Shown: positions 1 to 11,319 of the stretch, piece by piece | How the letters are laid out: every line of letters begins with the position of its first letter | How positions within the stretch are numbered: position 1 is the stretch's first letter | Assembly (NCBI GenBank): GCA_034770075.1 | Contig: CM068382.1 | Coordinates: 10,434,685 to 10,498,684 of the forward strand | Source: Aralia elata | Taxonomy: Eukaryota > Streptophyta > Magnoliopsida > Apiales > Araliaceae | Direction of reading: 5' to 3' | DNA length: 64,000 nucleotides | The notes under the pieces: model-generated | Databases searched by the model: none | What the model was told of the DNA's origin: nothing | What the model saw: only the letters and a program-made list of their open reading frames with translations | Position numbers and translations under genes: made by a program

Positions 1-166
1 AAAAAAAAGAAAAAGGCGCTCGCGAAAAACGTGTTGGAGCGAATTCTTGTCCCTCCGGAAGTGTTCGTGCTTCCTAAGTTTAGTTCAATAATTTTAGATG
101 TATATCTCTACTCAATAGTTTAGTTCTGTCATTCTTGTACCTATCAGATTCTTGAGTAATTGTCAC
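1..166. other. Window edge, no feature recognised
   Basis: The first bases are A-rich and are followed by ordinary mixed sequence. On the minus strand it lies downstream of the LINE fragment and could be its 3' end, but no reading frame or tail is clear. Confidence 0.3.
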
Positions 167-1446
167 CTACTTCAGCAACCTTAAAGTAAGGTCTCTCATG
201 GAAACAAAAGACAAGCTAGAATGGCATAGAATTTTTGCTCCTTCAAGTCTTTTTTTACAACTTTCTCCCAAATAATTTTTGGCCTCCCCCTTCCTTTTTC
301 TTACATCTTCTTCCTGATACAACATTCGTTTTCTCACTGATGTGTCAACAGGCCAACACTGGATATTATCAAACCATCTCAACCAATATTCATTCATCTT
401 GTCCTCAAATCAGTGTTACCTTAACCTTCTTTTCAACATGCTTGTTTCTTATCTTATCAAGCCTTTTATGCCCATACATCCACATTAACATTCTCATCTC
501 AGAATCTCCCATCTATGAACATATTGCCTCTTGGATGCCCAATATTCAATTCTCTATAGCATTGTTGGTCTCACTGTCATCCTATAAAACTTTTTCTCCA
601 ACTTAGCCAGAATTTTACCATCACATAATAACCTCAATGGACCACGCTAGTTAAAACGATCCTACTCTAATCTTATGTTTATATCCTCATCAATATTTCC
701 ACCTTATCCAATATGTATCCCAAGTACTTAAATACACTTTCTTGTCCCAACATATTCACAATACCTACACCTCTTCTGCTTAGATCACTTTACTTGTATT
801 TCATCTAATATGACTTACTTCGACTTAATCTAAACCCCTTACCTTCCAATCTACTTCTCCATATCTTCAACTTAGCATTAACATCCTTCCTAATCTCACC
901 AATCAACACAATACCGTCAACAAACAACATACATCATGACACCTCATCCTAAATGTGTTTCGTTATTATATCCATAACTAAGACAAAAAGATGATGTGCT
1001 ATTGACAAGTAGTTGCTCCATCTGTCCATCATACATGTCCTTAATCACATTAACATACTTCATAGACATTTTTTTTTTCTCAAGAAGCACCAAAGGGCCC
1101 CCACTTTGGAAGCCTATGATATGCATTCTCTAGGTCAATGAACACCATATATAGGTCTCTTTAAACCTTTTTAGCAACTGTTACTTAGGAAAATTGCCTC
1201 CATAGTAGATCTCTCTGACATAAACCCAAACTGATTATCTGACACTCTGCTTCTTATTCTTAACGTTTCATGAGTTACTTTCTCCCACAACTTCACTGTA
1301 TAGTTCACAAGCTTAATTCCGTTGTAGTTACAGCAGTTCGGAAAATCACCTTTATTCTTGTAGATTGGCACATTCTTCATCATGAATGCCCCAAAAAAGG
1401 AAAATAGACTTCTGATTATGGATCTAAACACTCCATTGAACAGCAA
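167..1446 (-). pseudogene. Decayed LINE reverse transcriptase (non-LTR retrotransposon)
   Basis: Minus-strand translation gives, in order, the hallmarks of a plant LINE reverse transcriptase spread over several frames. Near 1390-1230 is a segment with IYKNKGDFPNCCNYNGIKL and then DNQFGFMSERSTMEAIF. Near 1150-1120 is LYMVFIDLENAYHR, followed by VNVIKDMYDG near 1050. Near 930-900 is CMLFVDGIVLI, and near 870-820 KIWRSRLEGKGFRLSRSKS. Near 370-340 is the C-terminal LRWFDNIQCWPVD region. Active copies carry F/Y-A-D-D at the catalytic box; here it reads F-V-D-G, so the second aspartate is lost. Stop codons and frameshifts separate the pieces, so the copy is dead. The 5' part (ORF1 and endonuclease) is absent. 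It may sit in the first intron of the minus-strand gene whose start exons lie at 2650-3116. Confidence 0.85.
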
Positions 1447-2649
1447 AACATTGCATTAACTAACAAAAGGTGCACGTACTGCTTCTCAAACATATATTAC
1501 TCTTTCCAGTGGGGCTAAGGAAACTTCTAGCTTCAAAAATCTCCAGTATAATGAGACTTCATTTAAATAGTGTGCACAATTAAATTCTTAAAACTTTGTT
1601 CCCTACTGAAGTGTTGAAGTATCATTATCAACGCCTTAGGCAAAAAATTCTGCTAAAGCAAAATTTGAACTCCTCAGTATACCTATCTTCTTATGTGAAA
1701 CATAATAAATAACCTTCCAAAAGTATTGATGAATGAAACAACAAGCATTAATGAGATCCTATAATGTTAGAGCCAAATTGCAGTTTTACAAACTTAGACA
1801 CATCTATATAAAATAGAAAAATGAAAACAAACCCCCTCCAGGAACAGATGACTAACATATGATCACACTTTCCCTCTGAAGGCTTATAGAGATTTATGTA
1901 AATAAAAGAAGAAATTAACCTCTTAGAAAGCCCTAAAACTCAGGATCCTAAAACATGACAAACAACCAAGCGAGGCACAATAATCACATTGTAATGAAAT
2001 TTTAAAACAAAATTCATCAAACACGTATATAGAACGGTGGTTTCAGTGATGCCCATTAAAACTTGAAGAGTTTGTAGCTCAGTCTTGCTTTTCGAGAGAG
2101 AAAGACAGACCATCACGGCAAAAAAAAAAGTGATCCTTAAATTTCAATGAATATGTTTTCTCTTAGTGTATTTATTAAACCAATGGCAAATTGCCCCTGA
2201 AGGACACGTAAATTAAATAGAATGAATAGAAACTCAATTTTACAAGATATAAACGTCAAACTAGTACAAGCATAACTATATCTTCTAAAAGATGAAAACT
2301 TGAGGGAATAAGCAAAAGAAAAGACAAATATAGACTGAGATGCTAGTTTTTCAATCTACATAATACGGAGTTAGGACAGTAAATTAGTCCAACTATTTAC
2401 AAAAATAAAAAAAATAAATAATAGCACTACTCCTATCGTTTATTAAATTTGGGATTAAGGTACCATAATATAAATGTGGAAAGAGAAACATCAAGTAACT
2501 GAGATTGAGCTAGAAAAATACAAGAAAAACCTAAATTTTCGAGAATTTTGAGATTGAGATCTGGGTAGAAAACTACCAAAATTTGAGCTGAATCCAAGAA
2601 TATTATGAGGAAATGGAAAGAGAGAGAAAGATTCTACAGAGAAACTCAC
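1447..2649. other. AT-rich non-coding stretch, probably intronic
   Basis: No sustained reading frame, RNA gene or clear repeat is visible on either strand. If the first exons at 2650-3116 are real, this stretch and the LINE beyond it would belong to their intron 1. I looked for the expected second exon (a basic KSPWSRRKRK-like segment) here on the minus strand and did not find it. Confidence 0.4.
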
Positions 2650-2816
2650 CGATCAGAAGAAGAAAATGATGCTGGTGAGGATGAGGCAACTACAAAAAAA
2701 ACTGATCTCAAATGAATCCACGGCGATGACGATGGTGAAGATGATTTCGACGACGAAGGCGAAGATGACTTGGAGGACGATGACGACGAAGTTTGACTTC
2801 GCCGGAGGCCTTTCAT
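2650..2816 (-). CDS. Putative first coding exon of a TBC-domain (Rab-GAP-like) gene, start A
   Basis: The minus strand opens with ATG at 2816-2814 and encodes about 55 residues beginning MKGLRRSQT. A long serine run interrupted by K and P follows, then SPWIHLRSVFFVV and SSSDR. The frame ends at a good donor site, CG|GTGAGT, leaving two bases of a codon. A serine-rich N-terminus followed by WIHLRS and a hydrophobic stretch resembles, from memory, the starts of plant TBC1-domain Rab GTPase-activating proteins; this was not tested by search. The rest of the gene is not in the window and would lie to the left of base 1. The exon is clearly GC-richer than its surroundings. A chance ORF cannot be fully excluded. 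Confidence 0.5.
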
Positions 2817-2907
2817 TTATCGACAATTACTGTTTTTTACTATGAATAAAACCTATCAGATTCTAGGGTAAATAATTGTTGTTTTACTTCTACTACTTTG
2901 ATTTTAC

Positions 2908-3116
2908 CTACTACTGTAGAATACGGCGGCGGCTATGGCGATTCCGGCGACGGCCGTGACGGCGACAACTACTCTGGCATTCGGACTTGCTGTCTCCATC
3001 CAGAATCCGGCACCGGCACCGCCGCCGACGAAGACGTCAACGAGTTTAGTACTGAGCTTATGGATACTGATGCCTTGAACAACATTAGTGCCGGAGCTGA
3101 AGAAAAGGGAGAGCAT
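2908..3116 (-). CDS. Putative alternative first coding exon of the same gene, start B
   Basis: The minus strand opens with ATG at 3116-3114 and encodes about 69 residues. They begin MLSLFFSSGTN, pass through KLVDVFVGGGAGAGFW, and end in a hydrophobic segment (VAGIAIAAAVFYSS) followed by a basic residue. The frame runs to a donor, AG|GTAAAA, leaving two bases of a codon. That is the same phase as the exon at 2650-2816, and both split codons begin an arginine-type codon (AG. and CG.). This suggests two alternative first exons spliced to a common exon 2: one gives a short membrane anchor, the other a serine-rich start. A CT-rich tract at 3225-3300, seen as GA-rich on the minus strand, precedes it. 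A plus-strand frame overlaps the same bases but shows no domain and no splice logic. Confidence 0.45.
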
Positions 3117-3340
3117 AGTATAGATGAGAATGGGAGTGGAGAGAGATTTTATCTCTAATGACGGATTTACCCTTCTGCAGCAAGAGGACGCTCAAGTGGA
3201 ATTTCCACCATAAACAACTGAAACCCTCTCTTTCTCTCTCAACTGCCTTTTTCCCCCCTTTTACTTTATTTTCCCTCTCTCAAGTCATTTTCTTTTCCCT
3301 CCGTTGTGGATCTTGTGATTTGGAGAGAAAATAAAATCTT
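3117..3340 (-). promoter_or_regulatory. Probable promoter/5' UTR region of the minus-strand gene
   Basis: Upstream of the two first exons the plus strand is rich in C and T (runs of CTCTCTTTCTCTCTC at 3225-3300), that is GA-rich on the transcribed strand. Such tracts are common near plant transcription starts. No convincing TATA box was picked out. Confidence 0.3.
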
Positions 3341-3624
3341 TAGACATGGAGAGTAAATAAATCTAACTTTATCTTTTTTTTCTTTTTAAGTTATGATGTG
3401 ATAATTGTAATCATTAATCTTGATTATGACTAAATACTTTCAATCCCAAAATTTATATGCATGTTATTCCTACCTACACTTTAACGTTTACTTAGTAAAA
3501 TAAAATGCACTCTTTGAATAATCGTTTAAAAATGACAAATTTTACTTTTAAACCTATTTTTTTGAAAGATAATATAGGTACAACATGTTAAATAAAAATA
3601 TTAAAGATGTTTAATATGAAAAAC

Positions 3625-4250
3625 ACTCCCTCCACTTCCAAATGATAAGATTTCAGCTCGTGATAAGGATATTAATTTAGTAAAAAAATTTATAACTAAT
3701 ATTTTTTTTTTGTTGCTAATTTTAGCGGAAATTGTAACATTCTTGCCTTTAGCAAGAATGGATTTCAAGACCTCATGCACCCAAGTCAACTAATATTAAT
3801 TTAGTAAAAAAATTACAACTAATATTGATGTATTAATTAAACTGCGTGACATATAAGAAATTTCTTCAATTAATTATTAAGATATTGAGTAGGTAATTAT
3901 TAAATTTAGTAACGAATCTATTATTATTATTATTATTATTAAGCTAAATTCATAGAATAGCTAATACCAATACAATTAAACATCAAATTTTGATAAGATT
4001 TAATAAATTTTAATTTAGTTGAGGCACTAATTTTGTAAGAAAATTCAATTGAGACACTAATATAAGAAATTTACGTATAAATTAATATAATTCATTCTCA
4101 TGATATGTTAAAATTTCGAGTGTTAATAAATTTTATTATTTAAAATTACATAAATTTATAATATTTGAATTTAAATATATCTCAAATTAATTTTTAAAAA
4201 GTTAAATTAATCTTATGGTGTATTTTGGATCGGAGGAAATACTACATAAT
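3625..4250. mobile_element. Candidate Stowaway-like MITE with internal insertion
   Basis: The left end reads ACTCCCTCCACTTCCAAAT..ATAAGATT. The right end is its imperfect inverted copy, AATCTTATGGTGTATTTTGGATCGGAGGAAATA. The interior is longer than usual. It contains a direct repeat of about 30 bp (near 3671-3700 and 3795-3825) bracketing about 95 bp, which suggests a later insertion or local duplication. Confidence 0.4.
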
Positions 4251-4900
4251 TATACAATTATTTTGAGCTGCTAAACGCATAGGTTTCATGTCCACTAACA
4301 CACAAGTCCACTCAATTCACAAGGAACCTTTGCGTGTATGGGCTTTCCCGTAACTTTGGGCCAGCAACCCTTAGCCCAATGCAGCCCACATACCTCTTTC
4401 TAGTGTAAGGATTAAGGAACACGGAAACGATGAAGATATTTATAAAGTATTACTAAATTTTTATACGAAATACTATTTTGTCATTAAAAATATTTAGGTG
4501 AGGTCTGCTAATTCAAAGAAAAAAAAACAATTTTTAGAGTTTAGAGAGTAATGTAGAGTCCACAATGTATAAATATGAAAATTATTTGTTACTCTCTCTT
4601 CTATATTTTTTTTTTTGAAATAAAAGTCATCTTTTAGGAGAGAAGCTCTTATTAATCTGAAGATTCTTTTACAATTAAAAGAACAATTCACAAAAGTAGG
4701 AAAAATCATACTATCTAACTGAACTAAACTCGTTAATTTATGAGCTATTGATTACTTTCACTTGGCACGAAATTGAAACTCACCTTCTAAAATCGCTGAC
4801 AAAGCAATAGACAAAATTACAAGATTGTATCCAAATTTGATTCTTCAACTTAATTTAAGGTTCTTAAATCTTAATTAGTGTGAAAATTTTACTTAAGTCA
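4251..4900. other. AT-rich spacer, nothing recognised
   Basis: A short GC-richer island at 4310-4400 holds repeated GCCCA/GGGCC words. No gene or element is supported. Confidence 0.4.
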
Positions 4901-4903
4901 TCT

Positions 4904-5412
4904 AAAGGTGTGTTTGATAAATCTTAATGACCACATAGTAAGTATGTTTCTTAGGTGATGTTTGATAAAACTTGGTAACTAAGATTTGAATGGTTAGTAT
5001 AACTTAATAAATTATATCATTTGAGTGAAATAGTATCTGAACTTAAAATGCTGTTTGGTAATTAAAAAGTATAAAACATTTAAATGACTTTTAAATTTAA
5101 AAATATCAATTTTAAATTTAAAAATATCTTAAATTGACTTTTCAAAAATCAACAATTATCTTAAAATTTAGAATGAATATAGTACAATATTTATAGAGGC
5201 TCCATAGATTTAAATTTTTCATTAAGAGACAACTCTTAATGATTTAGATTTATATTTTTTTCTTGTCAATTAAGAGACGATAAGAGACAAATAAAATTAT
5301 ACTAAACAATTTTACTCTCTTACCGAATCAAATATAAAACCGTTAAGAGGTAAATAAACACCACTTTAATCGGTCAAATTTAGTAGCCAAATAAACTATT
5401 TATCAAACAACC
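4904..5412. mobile_element. Candidate non-autonomous DNA transposon
   Basis: The left end has GTGTTTGATAAATCTTAA, with a near-repeat GATGTTTGATAAAACTTGG at about 4957. The right end has ATTTATCAAACAACCTG, roughly the inverted form. The interior contains short mirrored words (AAGAGACAA..). Ends of this TGTTTGATAAA type are common in plant hAT-like MITEs, but I could not fix a target duplication. Confidence 0.35.
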
Positions 5413-5469
5413 TGAACTAGAGCAAAAAGTGTAAGTGTATCGTCACCTAACTTTCCGGTCAGAAAATTT

Positions 5470-5830
5470 ACTTAATGACCCTTTTACAAAAATATCCAAC
5501 GTAGTCGATCCCGACGAGTTCGATCCATACACATGCACTCTATTCCAAACCCTCTACAAATAAAGTGGCTATTTTTTGACAAAATATTTTGTCGAAATTA
5601 AGCTTATTCCATCTGAAATAGTTTTATTCTGACGAAATATTCTATCAGAAATACTCGCCTAGAGAATAAATCCGTTGAAAATTTTATCGGAGATAGTTAT
5701 GCCTGACGAAATTATGTCCGACGAAATTTTCGTCAAAAATAAGATTGCCACATGTTTTTTTTAAAAATAAATGAAATAAACTATTTTTGACGAAAATTCC
5801 GTCAAAAATACTTTATTCTGTTGAGATTAA
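5470..5830. repeat. GACGAAAT-rich repeat segment (transposon-like)
   Basis: Short motifs of the type TGACGAAAT, CCGACGAAATTTTCGTC and TTTTTGACGAAAATTCCGTC recur in both orientations. Dense inverted GACGA/TCGTC words are typical of subterminal regions of non-autonomous DNA transposons. Ends were not located. Confidence 0.4.
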
Positions 5831-6880
5831 GTCATTTTTAAAATAAAAAAAAAAGTTATTTTTGCAATTTCCAAATTTTTAAACCACCAATTTGTACTTG
5901 TTTCTTTTTCAGCCAATTTTTTCCAACAATATATATCACAATAAACAACATATTCGCGGAAATAAGAACTCCTTCCAACAAAACATACGTACAACAACAT
6001 ACACGTCCAAAATGATAATAAATATAAACTAAATTACGATAAATAACATTAATATACATAACTTAAACAAAAAATTGGACCCAACAATGATTTACAACAT
6101 AAAATAAAGTAAACTAGAATTTACAATTACGTAAGACTACAATTTACATCATAAACGAAGTAAAAGTACAACTATCTACAAAATGAGAATTAAAAAAATA
6201 ACTAAATAATAATTAAGTAACCGACAGAATATACAATTTATATTTGATTTGCCATAAATTTATGCGCATCCAAAATTGTTTGCCGCGCTAACATCTCGGA
6301 AATAATTAGTTGGGTTGAAGATAGATTTCCCATATTGGTGGGGTGAGACCGAGTAATTAATTGAAGATTTGGGACGATGTTTCAGACTTGTTCTAGTCTA
6401 GATTAAAAATAGGACAAATCTGATGAAGTAAAACTTTTGAAAAAATATTGATATATTACTATGAGAAGTTGGATTTGGACTTATCTTTTGTCTCACCTTT
6501 CATGGCTAAACCCCATACAACCCCATAATGTAAAAAAAAAGAAAAAAAAAAGAAGAAGCAAAGTTCTTGTACAACCGCACTAACTAGAAAATCTCTCCCC
6601 CTATGCACCAATAAAAAGAGACCAATTTAAAGTTTCTTTTTATTTTTTTAATGTTGATGAGTTGATCCTCTCCCTCTCCAGCTCTACGTAATCCATATAT
6701 TTGTGTGATATGCAGTGCATACTCATATAGAGTAATATCATAATTATGTAACAGATTTGTTTAAAATATGTTATAGAATGGAAAATACAATTGTTTTCAA
6801 ACAGTTGTATTATCAAACATGTTTGTTCATTTTAGGGACTGTAATTCATTCAGCTTAGTCAAAATATTTATTAAAAAAGG
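5831..6880. other. AT-rich spacer, nothing recognised
   Basis: Scattered poly-A and poly-T runs and no reading frame with coding character. A minus-strand frame at 5856-6059 is an AT-rich chance frame. Confidence 0.4.
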
Positions 6881-7265
6881 AGGGTCACTTCCGTTGTTTA
6901 TTCAACGATCATTTGCTTAAGAATTTAATAGTAATAGGGTAATGTTAGTGACATAATAATAACAAATTAAAATATGATGACATTTTAATTAATTAGCTAA
7001 TACTGATCAGTTCTGTTTCCAAAAAAAAAGAAGTCTCAATTTCAAAGTTCACAAAATTAAAAATATTTGTATTTTTTTTATTTACCTTGAATTTATTAAA
7101 ATAATTTTTTAAAAAGAATTTATGCTACTGCAATTTAACTTTAGGGATAGATTTCAACTTAAGAGCATAGAGAGGACTTGGAAAAGAGGTCATGAGAAGA
7201 ACTAGGGAAAATTTATCTTTAATTTGTAGTGCTTAATTAATTCTGACTTTTGTAGCAAATTTGTT
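6881..7265 (+). repeat. Stray copy of MLO upstream region (copy A)
   Basis: Bases 6886-6990 match 42712-42840 (CACTTCCGTTGTT.ATTCAAC, then ATCATTTGCTTAAGAATTTA). Bases 6990-7265 match 44480-44760 just upstream of MLO (GCTAATACTGATCAGTTCTG, TTTAGGGATAGATTTCAACT, CATAGAGAGGAC). Here the two pieces are contiguous; near MLO they are about 1.64 kb apart. No coding exon is included. It is a duplicated promoter-proximal fragment now about 37 kb from the gene. Confidence 0.75.
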
Positions 7266-7284
7266 CGCTTTCTCTCTCCCCTAA

Positions 7285-7400
7285 GTTCAGGTTATACCCC
7301 TATTTTCCCTATTATTGTTATAATCAAGCCCATATCTTCAACCACGAAGAATTGTATCCCACAATCAAAATAAAATATAAAGGAATCAAAATTATTAATA
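7285..7400. repeat. Diverged single copy of part of the 1.4 kb tandem unit
   Basis: ATTGTTATAATCAAGCCCAT and AATATAAAGGAATCAAAAT here match the stretch starting near 8690 in the first tandem unit, and its equivalents near 10067, 11436 and 13016. It lies directly after MLO-like copy A, outside the array. Confidence 0.65.
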
Positions 7401-8280
7401 ATACAAGATGTTTACTTGCCTAACAAAATATAGTTATAGATTGGTTTTGATTTACAAAATTTGGTTATAATTCCATTTAAGAACTAAAATCATATTACCT
7501 ATTTTAAATATGGGTTGTGTGGGTTAGACTTATATAATTATGGGCTAAATATAAGTTAATTATATTTTAAATTTCAAACTTACCATTATCATGGTCCAAT
7601 TAAATAAATTATTTATGATGTTTAATTTCTATATTTTTTCACTTTCTTTCTCTAACCTTTTATACATTCTTCCTCTAAAAATTTTTACACTAAAATTTTT
7701 AAATTTTTTGTACACTTGTTTTCTCAAAAAATTCTTCTACGCTCAATTTTTTATATATACTTTTTTCTCTCTAAATTTTTTTATCATGTAACTTAACAGT
7801 AGAAGATGTAAATAAATTAATACTATCAAACATAATTTATATTTTTAAATTATTTATGACTTAACTTTTATTCTCGTACAGTTTCCCGTAAAAGTCATAA
7901 CAAGTCGGAAGAATTGGGATATAAGTTTGCTCAATAAAAAAATCTGATACTCTTAAAATTTTAAATTAAATAGAAAACTCAACTCAAATAAACAAAATGT
8001 ATATCCATTACATTCTGACCAGTATCAACTTTCAAAGCATAAAACTCATAAACCATAATTTCTCTAAATTACAGGACATAATAATGTTTTATATATTTTT
8101 TTGGAGAAAGAAAAAGAAAATTAATAAATATATTACTTATTTCACATGTTGCAGTGTATATTATAGCACAAAATTTACCCCTATTTTAATTTTAGAGCGG
8201 AAAAAAATAGATTTGTTTAGAATATTATATTAGTATCAAACATTTGTTTATAAATAAATTAACAGTAGAAGATAGAAAAT
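7401..8280. other. AT-rich spacer, nothing recognised
   Basis: Contains two related words, AACAGTAGAAGAT near 7797 and 8261, with similar surroundings, suggesting an old local duplication. No gene is supported. Confidence 0.4.
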
Positions 8281-8470
8281 TACATTTTCTCTCTAAAATC
8301 TAATTACACTCTCTAAAATCATATTACACTCTCTCTCTAAAATCTAAATACATTTTATCTCTAAAATCTAATTACACTTTCTCTCAACAAAATCTGATTA
8401 CACTATAAAATCTAATTACACTCTCTAATATTTGATTACATTTCTTTCTAAAATCTGATTACATTTGAAA
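8281..8470. repeat. Short tandem repeat, about 20-22 bp unit
   Basis: Roughly eight degenerate copies of CTCTCTAAAATCTAATTACA follow one another, with some units missing or adding a CTCT. Confidence 0.75.
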
Positions 8471-8572
8471 AATTAGAATGAACATTCTAAACATGAAAAT
8501 GGGTTAAAATATGATAAACCAGTTTAAACTTGTTTTTCATTTCAAAAATATAGTTTTAAACTTTAACCAATC

Positions 8573-9950
8573 CAGCTCCTATAAAATAGTTAACCAACTC
8601 AATTGGTTCCAATGAATACGGATTGACCCAACAGTTAATTAACTAGATTGTCAGGTCTACTCACAGGTATCGACATCTTCCCTGTCATTGTTATAATCAA
8701 ACCCATATATTCATCCATGGAGAAATTGTATCCCGCAATCAAAAGAAAATATAAAGGAATCAAAATCAAAGAAGTCCAACAACAATATGAGATGTGAGAG
8801 ATATATTTAGAGAGAGAGATAGAAATACTTCTCCCTTTCCCCAAATTTTATGCTACAAGATCTATTTAGAAACGAAGAACAACAGTTGTTTTCAAGTTAG
8901 ACATTTCAATTAAACCAAATTATTTTTATGATGATTCCCTAAAAAAATGTGAATTTGATGAAGAAATATTGCAATAGAATGAGAGAGAAGAGGGAGACGA
9001 AGAGAAGGAAAATGACTTACCGAATTGAAATTGGCAAGTTGTTTGATTGATTTAAGAGATGTTTTTCCGTTGAACACCGAAAAATGTTGGAAAAACCTTT
9101 TCCATAGCATAAATAATAGACCTTGCAAGAGTTCTTCAACTTAGAAGTTAAGAGAGAATGAATCCCATCATCATATACATGATAATATTACTTTGGCGAC
9201 AAAGAATAAATACTAAAATAGTATACAAAATGATATGCATGATTATGACCGTTTATAACACCAATGGGTCTATCCATGTATGGTGAAGTATCAACTAATT
9301 ATAATTTTGACGCATAATTTTGTAATCAGTTTTTGTGTCAAAAGATAAGAAAAAGAAAAAAACCCAAAAGCAACTCAGAATGAAACACGAGGATGATAAC
9401 AAAAATCAATACTAGCAGCAACAAAAAAGAGTTCATGGTCAAATATATGCCAAAACACTTTAAACAGATAATTACAAAGACAACTTCAAAAACTATAATA
9501 GAATAACTATCAGTTTTTTGTCTCAAAAGGATAAAAAAAACGCAAAAGTAACTTGGAATGAAACACGAGGATGATAACAAAAATCAATACTAGCAGCAAG
9601 AAAAAAGAGTTCATGGTCAAATATATGCCAAAACATTTTAAACAGAAGTAGTTACAAAGATGGAACTTCAAAAACTATAATAGAATAACTTTAAACGGGA
9701 AAAAAATCTAACTGATAGGTCAAGAATGAGAGTAGACTGCCATTAGTTGAATGTAAAGGAACAGTAGTATAAAGAAAAACAAAGGAGAAATGATCAGGTA
9801 ATCACCTATAGTCGAGGAATGATCAGGTAATCACATTTTTAAAAGAAGAAAACAAAAAAGAACAAATGAAATTTCAAAACAAATTTCAAAGACACCACAA
9901 AGTAGTTTTCTCATTTGCCATTCGTCGTAGGACAGAGGGGAAAAACAACT
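8573..9950. repeat. Tandem unit 1 of the 1.4 kb array
   Basis: Starts at CAGCTCCTATAAAATAGTTA and runs 1378 bp to the next identical start. It contains a sub-duplication of about 190 bp, seen as two copies of AAAATCAATACTAGCAGCAA near 9400 and 9580. Short minus-strand frames recur in every unit, for example one with SMDEYMGLIITMTGKM and one with MLWKRFF.HFSVFNG. They stay open in all copies but match no family I know. The MLWKRFF frame reads into a donor-like GGTAAGTCA, so it may be a captured exon fragment. Confidence 0.85.
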
Positions 9951-11319
9951 CAGCTCCTATAAAATAGTTAACCAACCCAATTGGTTCCAATTAATATGGA
10001 TCGACCCAACAGTTAACTAACTAGATTGTCAGGTCTACTCACAAGTATCCCCATCTTCCCTGTCATTGTTATAATCAAACCCATATATTCATCCATGGAG
10101 AAATTGTATCCCGCAATCAAAAGAAAATATAAAGGAATCAAAATCAAAGAAGTCCAACAACAATATGAGATGTGAGAGATATATTTAGAGAGAGAGATAG
10201 AAATACTTCTTCTCCCTTTCCCCAAATTTTATGCTACAAGATCTATTTAGAAACGAAGAACAATATTTGTTTTCAAGTTAGACATTTCAATTAAACCAGA
10301 TTATTTTTATGATGATTCCCTAAAAAATGTGAATTTGATGAAGAAATATTGCCATAGAATGAGAGAGAAGAGGGAGACGAAGAGAAGGAAAATGACTTAC
10401 CGAATTGAAATTGGCAAGTTGTTTGATTGATTTAAGAGATGTTTCTCCGTTGAACACCGAAAAATGTCGGAAAAACCTTTTCCATAGCATAAATAATAGA
10501 CCTTGCAAGTGTTCTTCAACTTAGAAGTTAAGAGAGAATGAATCCCATCATCATATACATGACAATATTACTTTGGCGACAAAGAATAAATACTAAAATA
10601 GTATACAAAATGATGTGCATGATTATGGCCGTTTATAACACCAATGGGTCTATCCATGTATGGTGAAGCATCAACTAATTATAATTTTGACGCATAATTT
10701 TGTAATCAGTTTTTGTGTCAAAAGACAAGAAGAAGAAAAACCCGAAAGCAACTCAGAATGAAACACAACGAGGATGATAACAAAAATCAATACTAGCAGC
10801 AAGAAAAAAGAGTTCATGGTCAAATACATGCCAAAACATTTTAAACAGATAGTTACAAAGACAACTTCAAAAACTATAATAGAATAACTATCAGTTTTTT
10901 GTCTCAAAAGGATAAAAAAAACGCAAAAGTAACTTGGAATGAAACACAACGAGGATGATAACAAAAATCAATACTAGCAGCAAGAAAAAAGAGTTCATGG
11001 TCAAATATATGCCAAAACATTTTAAACAGAAGTAGTTACAAAGATGGAACTTCAAAAACTATAATAGGAAAAAAATCTAACTGATAGGTCAAGAATGAGA
11101 GTAGACCGCCATTAGTTGAATGTAAAGGAACAGTAGTATAAAGAAAAACAAAGGAGAAATGATCAGGTAATCACCTATAGTCGAGGAATGATCAAGTAAT
11201 CACATTTTTAAAAGAAGAAAACAAAAAAGAACAAATGAAATTTCAGAACAAATTTCAAAGACACCACAAAGTAGTTTTCTCATTTGCCATTCGTTGTAGG
11301 ACAGAGGGGAAAAACAACT
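9951..11319. repeat. Tandem unit 2 of the 1.4 kb array
   Basis: 1369 bp, closely matching unit 1 along its full length, including the doubled AATGATCAGGTAATCAC near 11160-11200 and the 190 bp sub-duplication. Differences are scattered substitutions and small indels such as CACGAGG versus CACAACGAGG. Confidence 0.85.

Noticed and set aside
2898..3158. Plus-strand 86-codon Gly/Asp-rich frame
   Set aside because: It is the reverse side of the better-supported minus-strand first exon, which has a splice donor and a homologous-looking neighbour.
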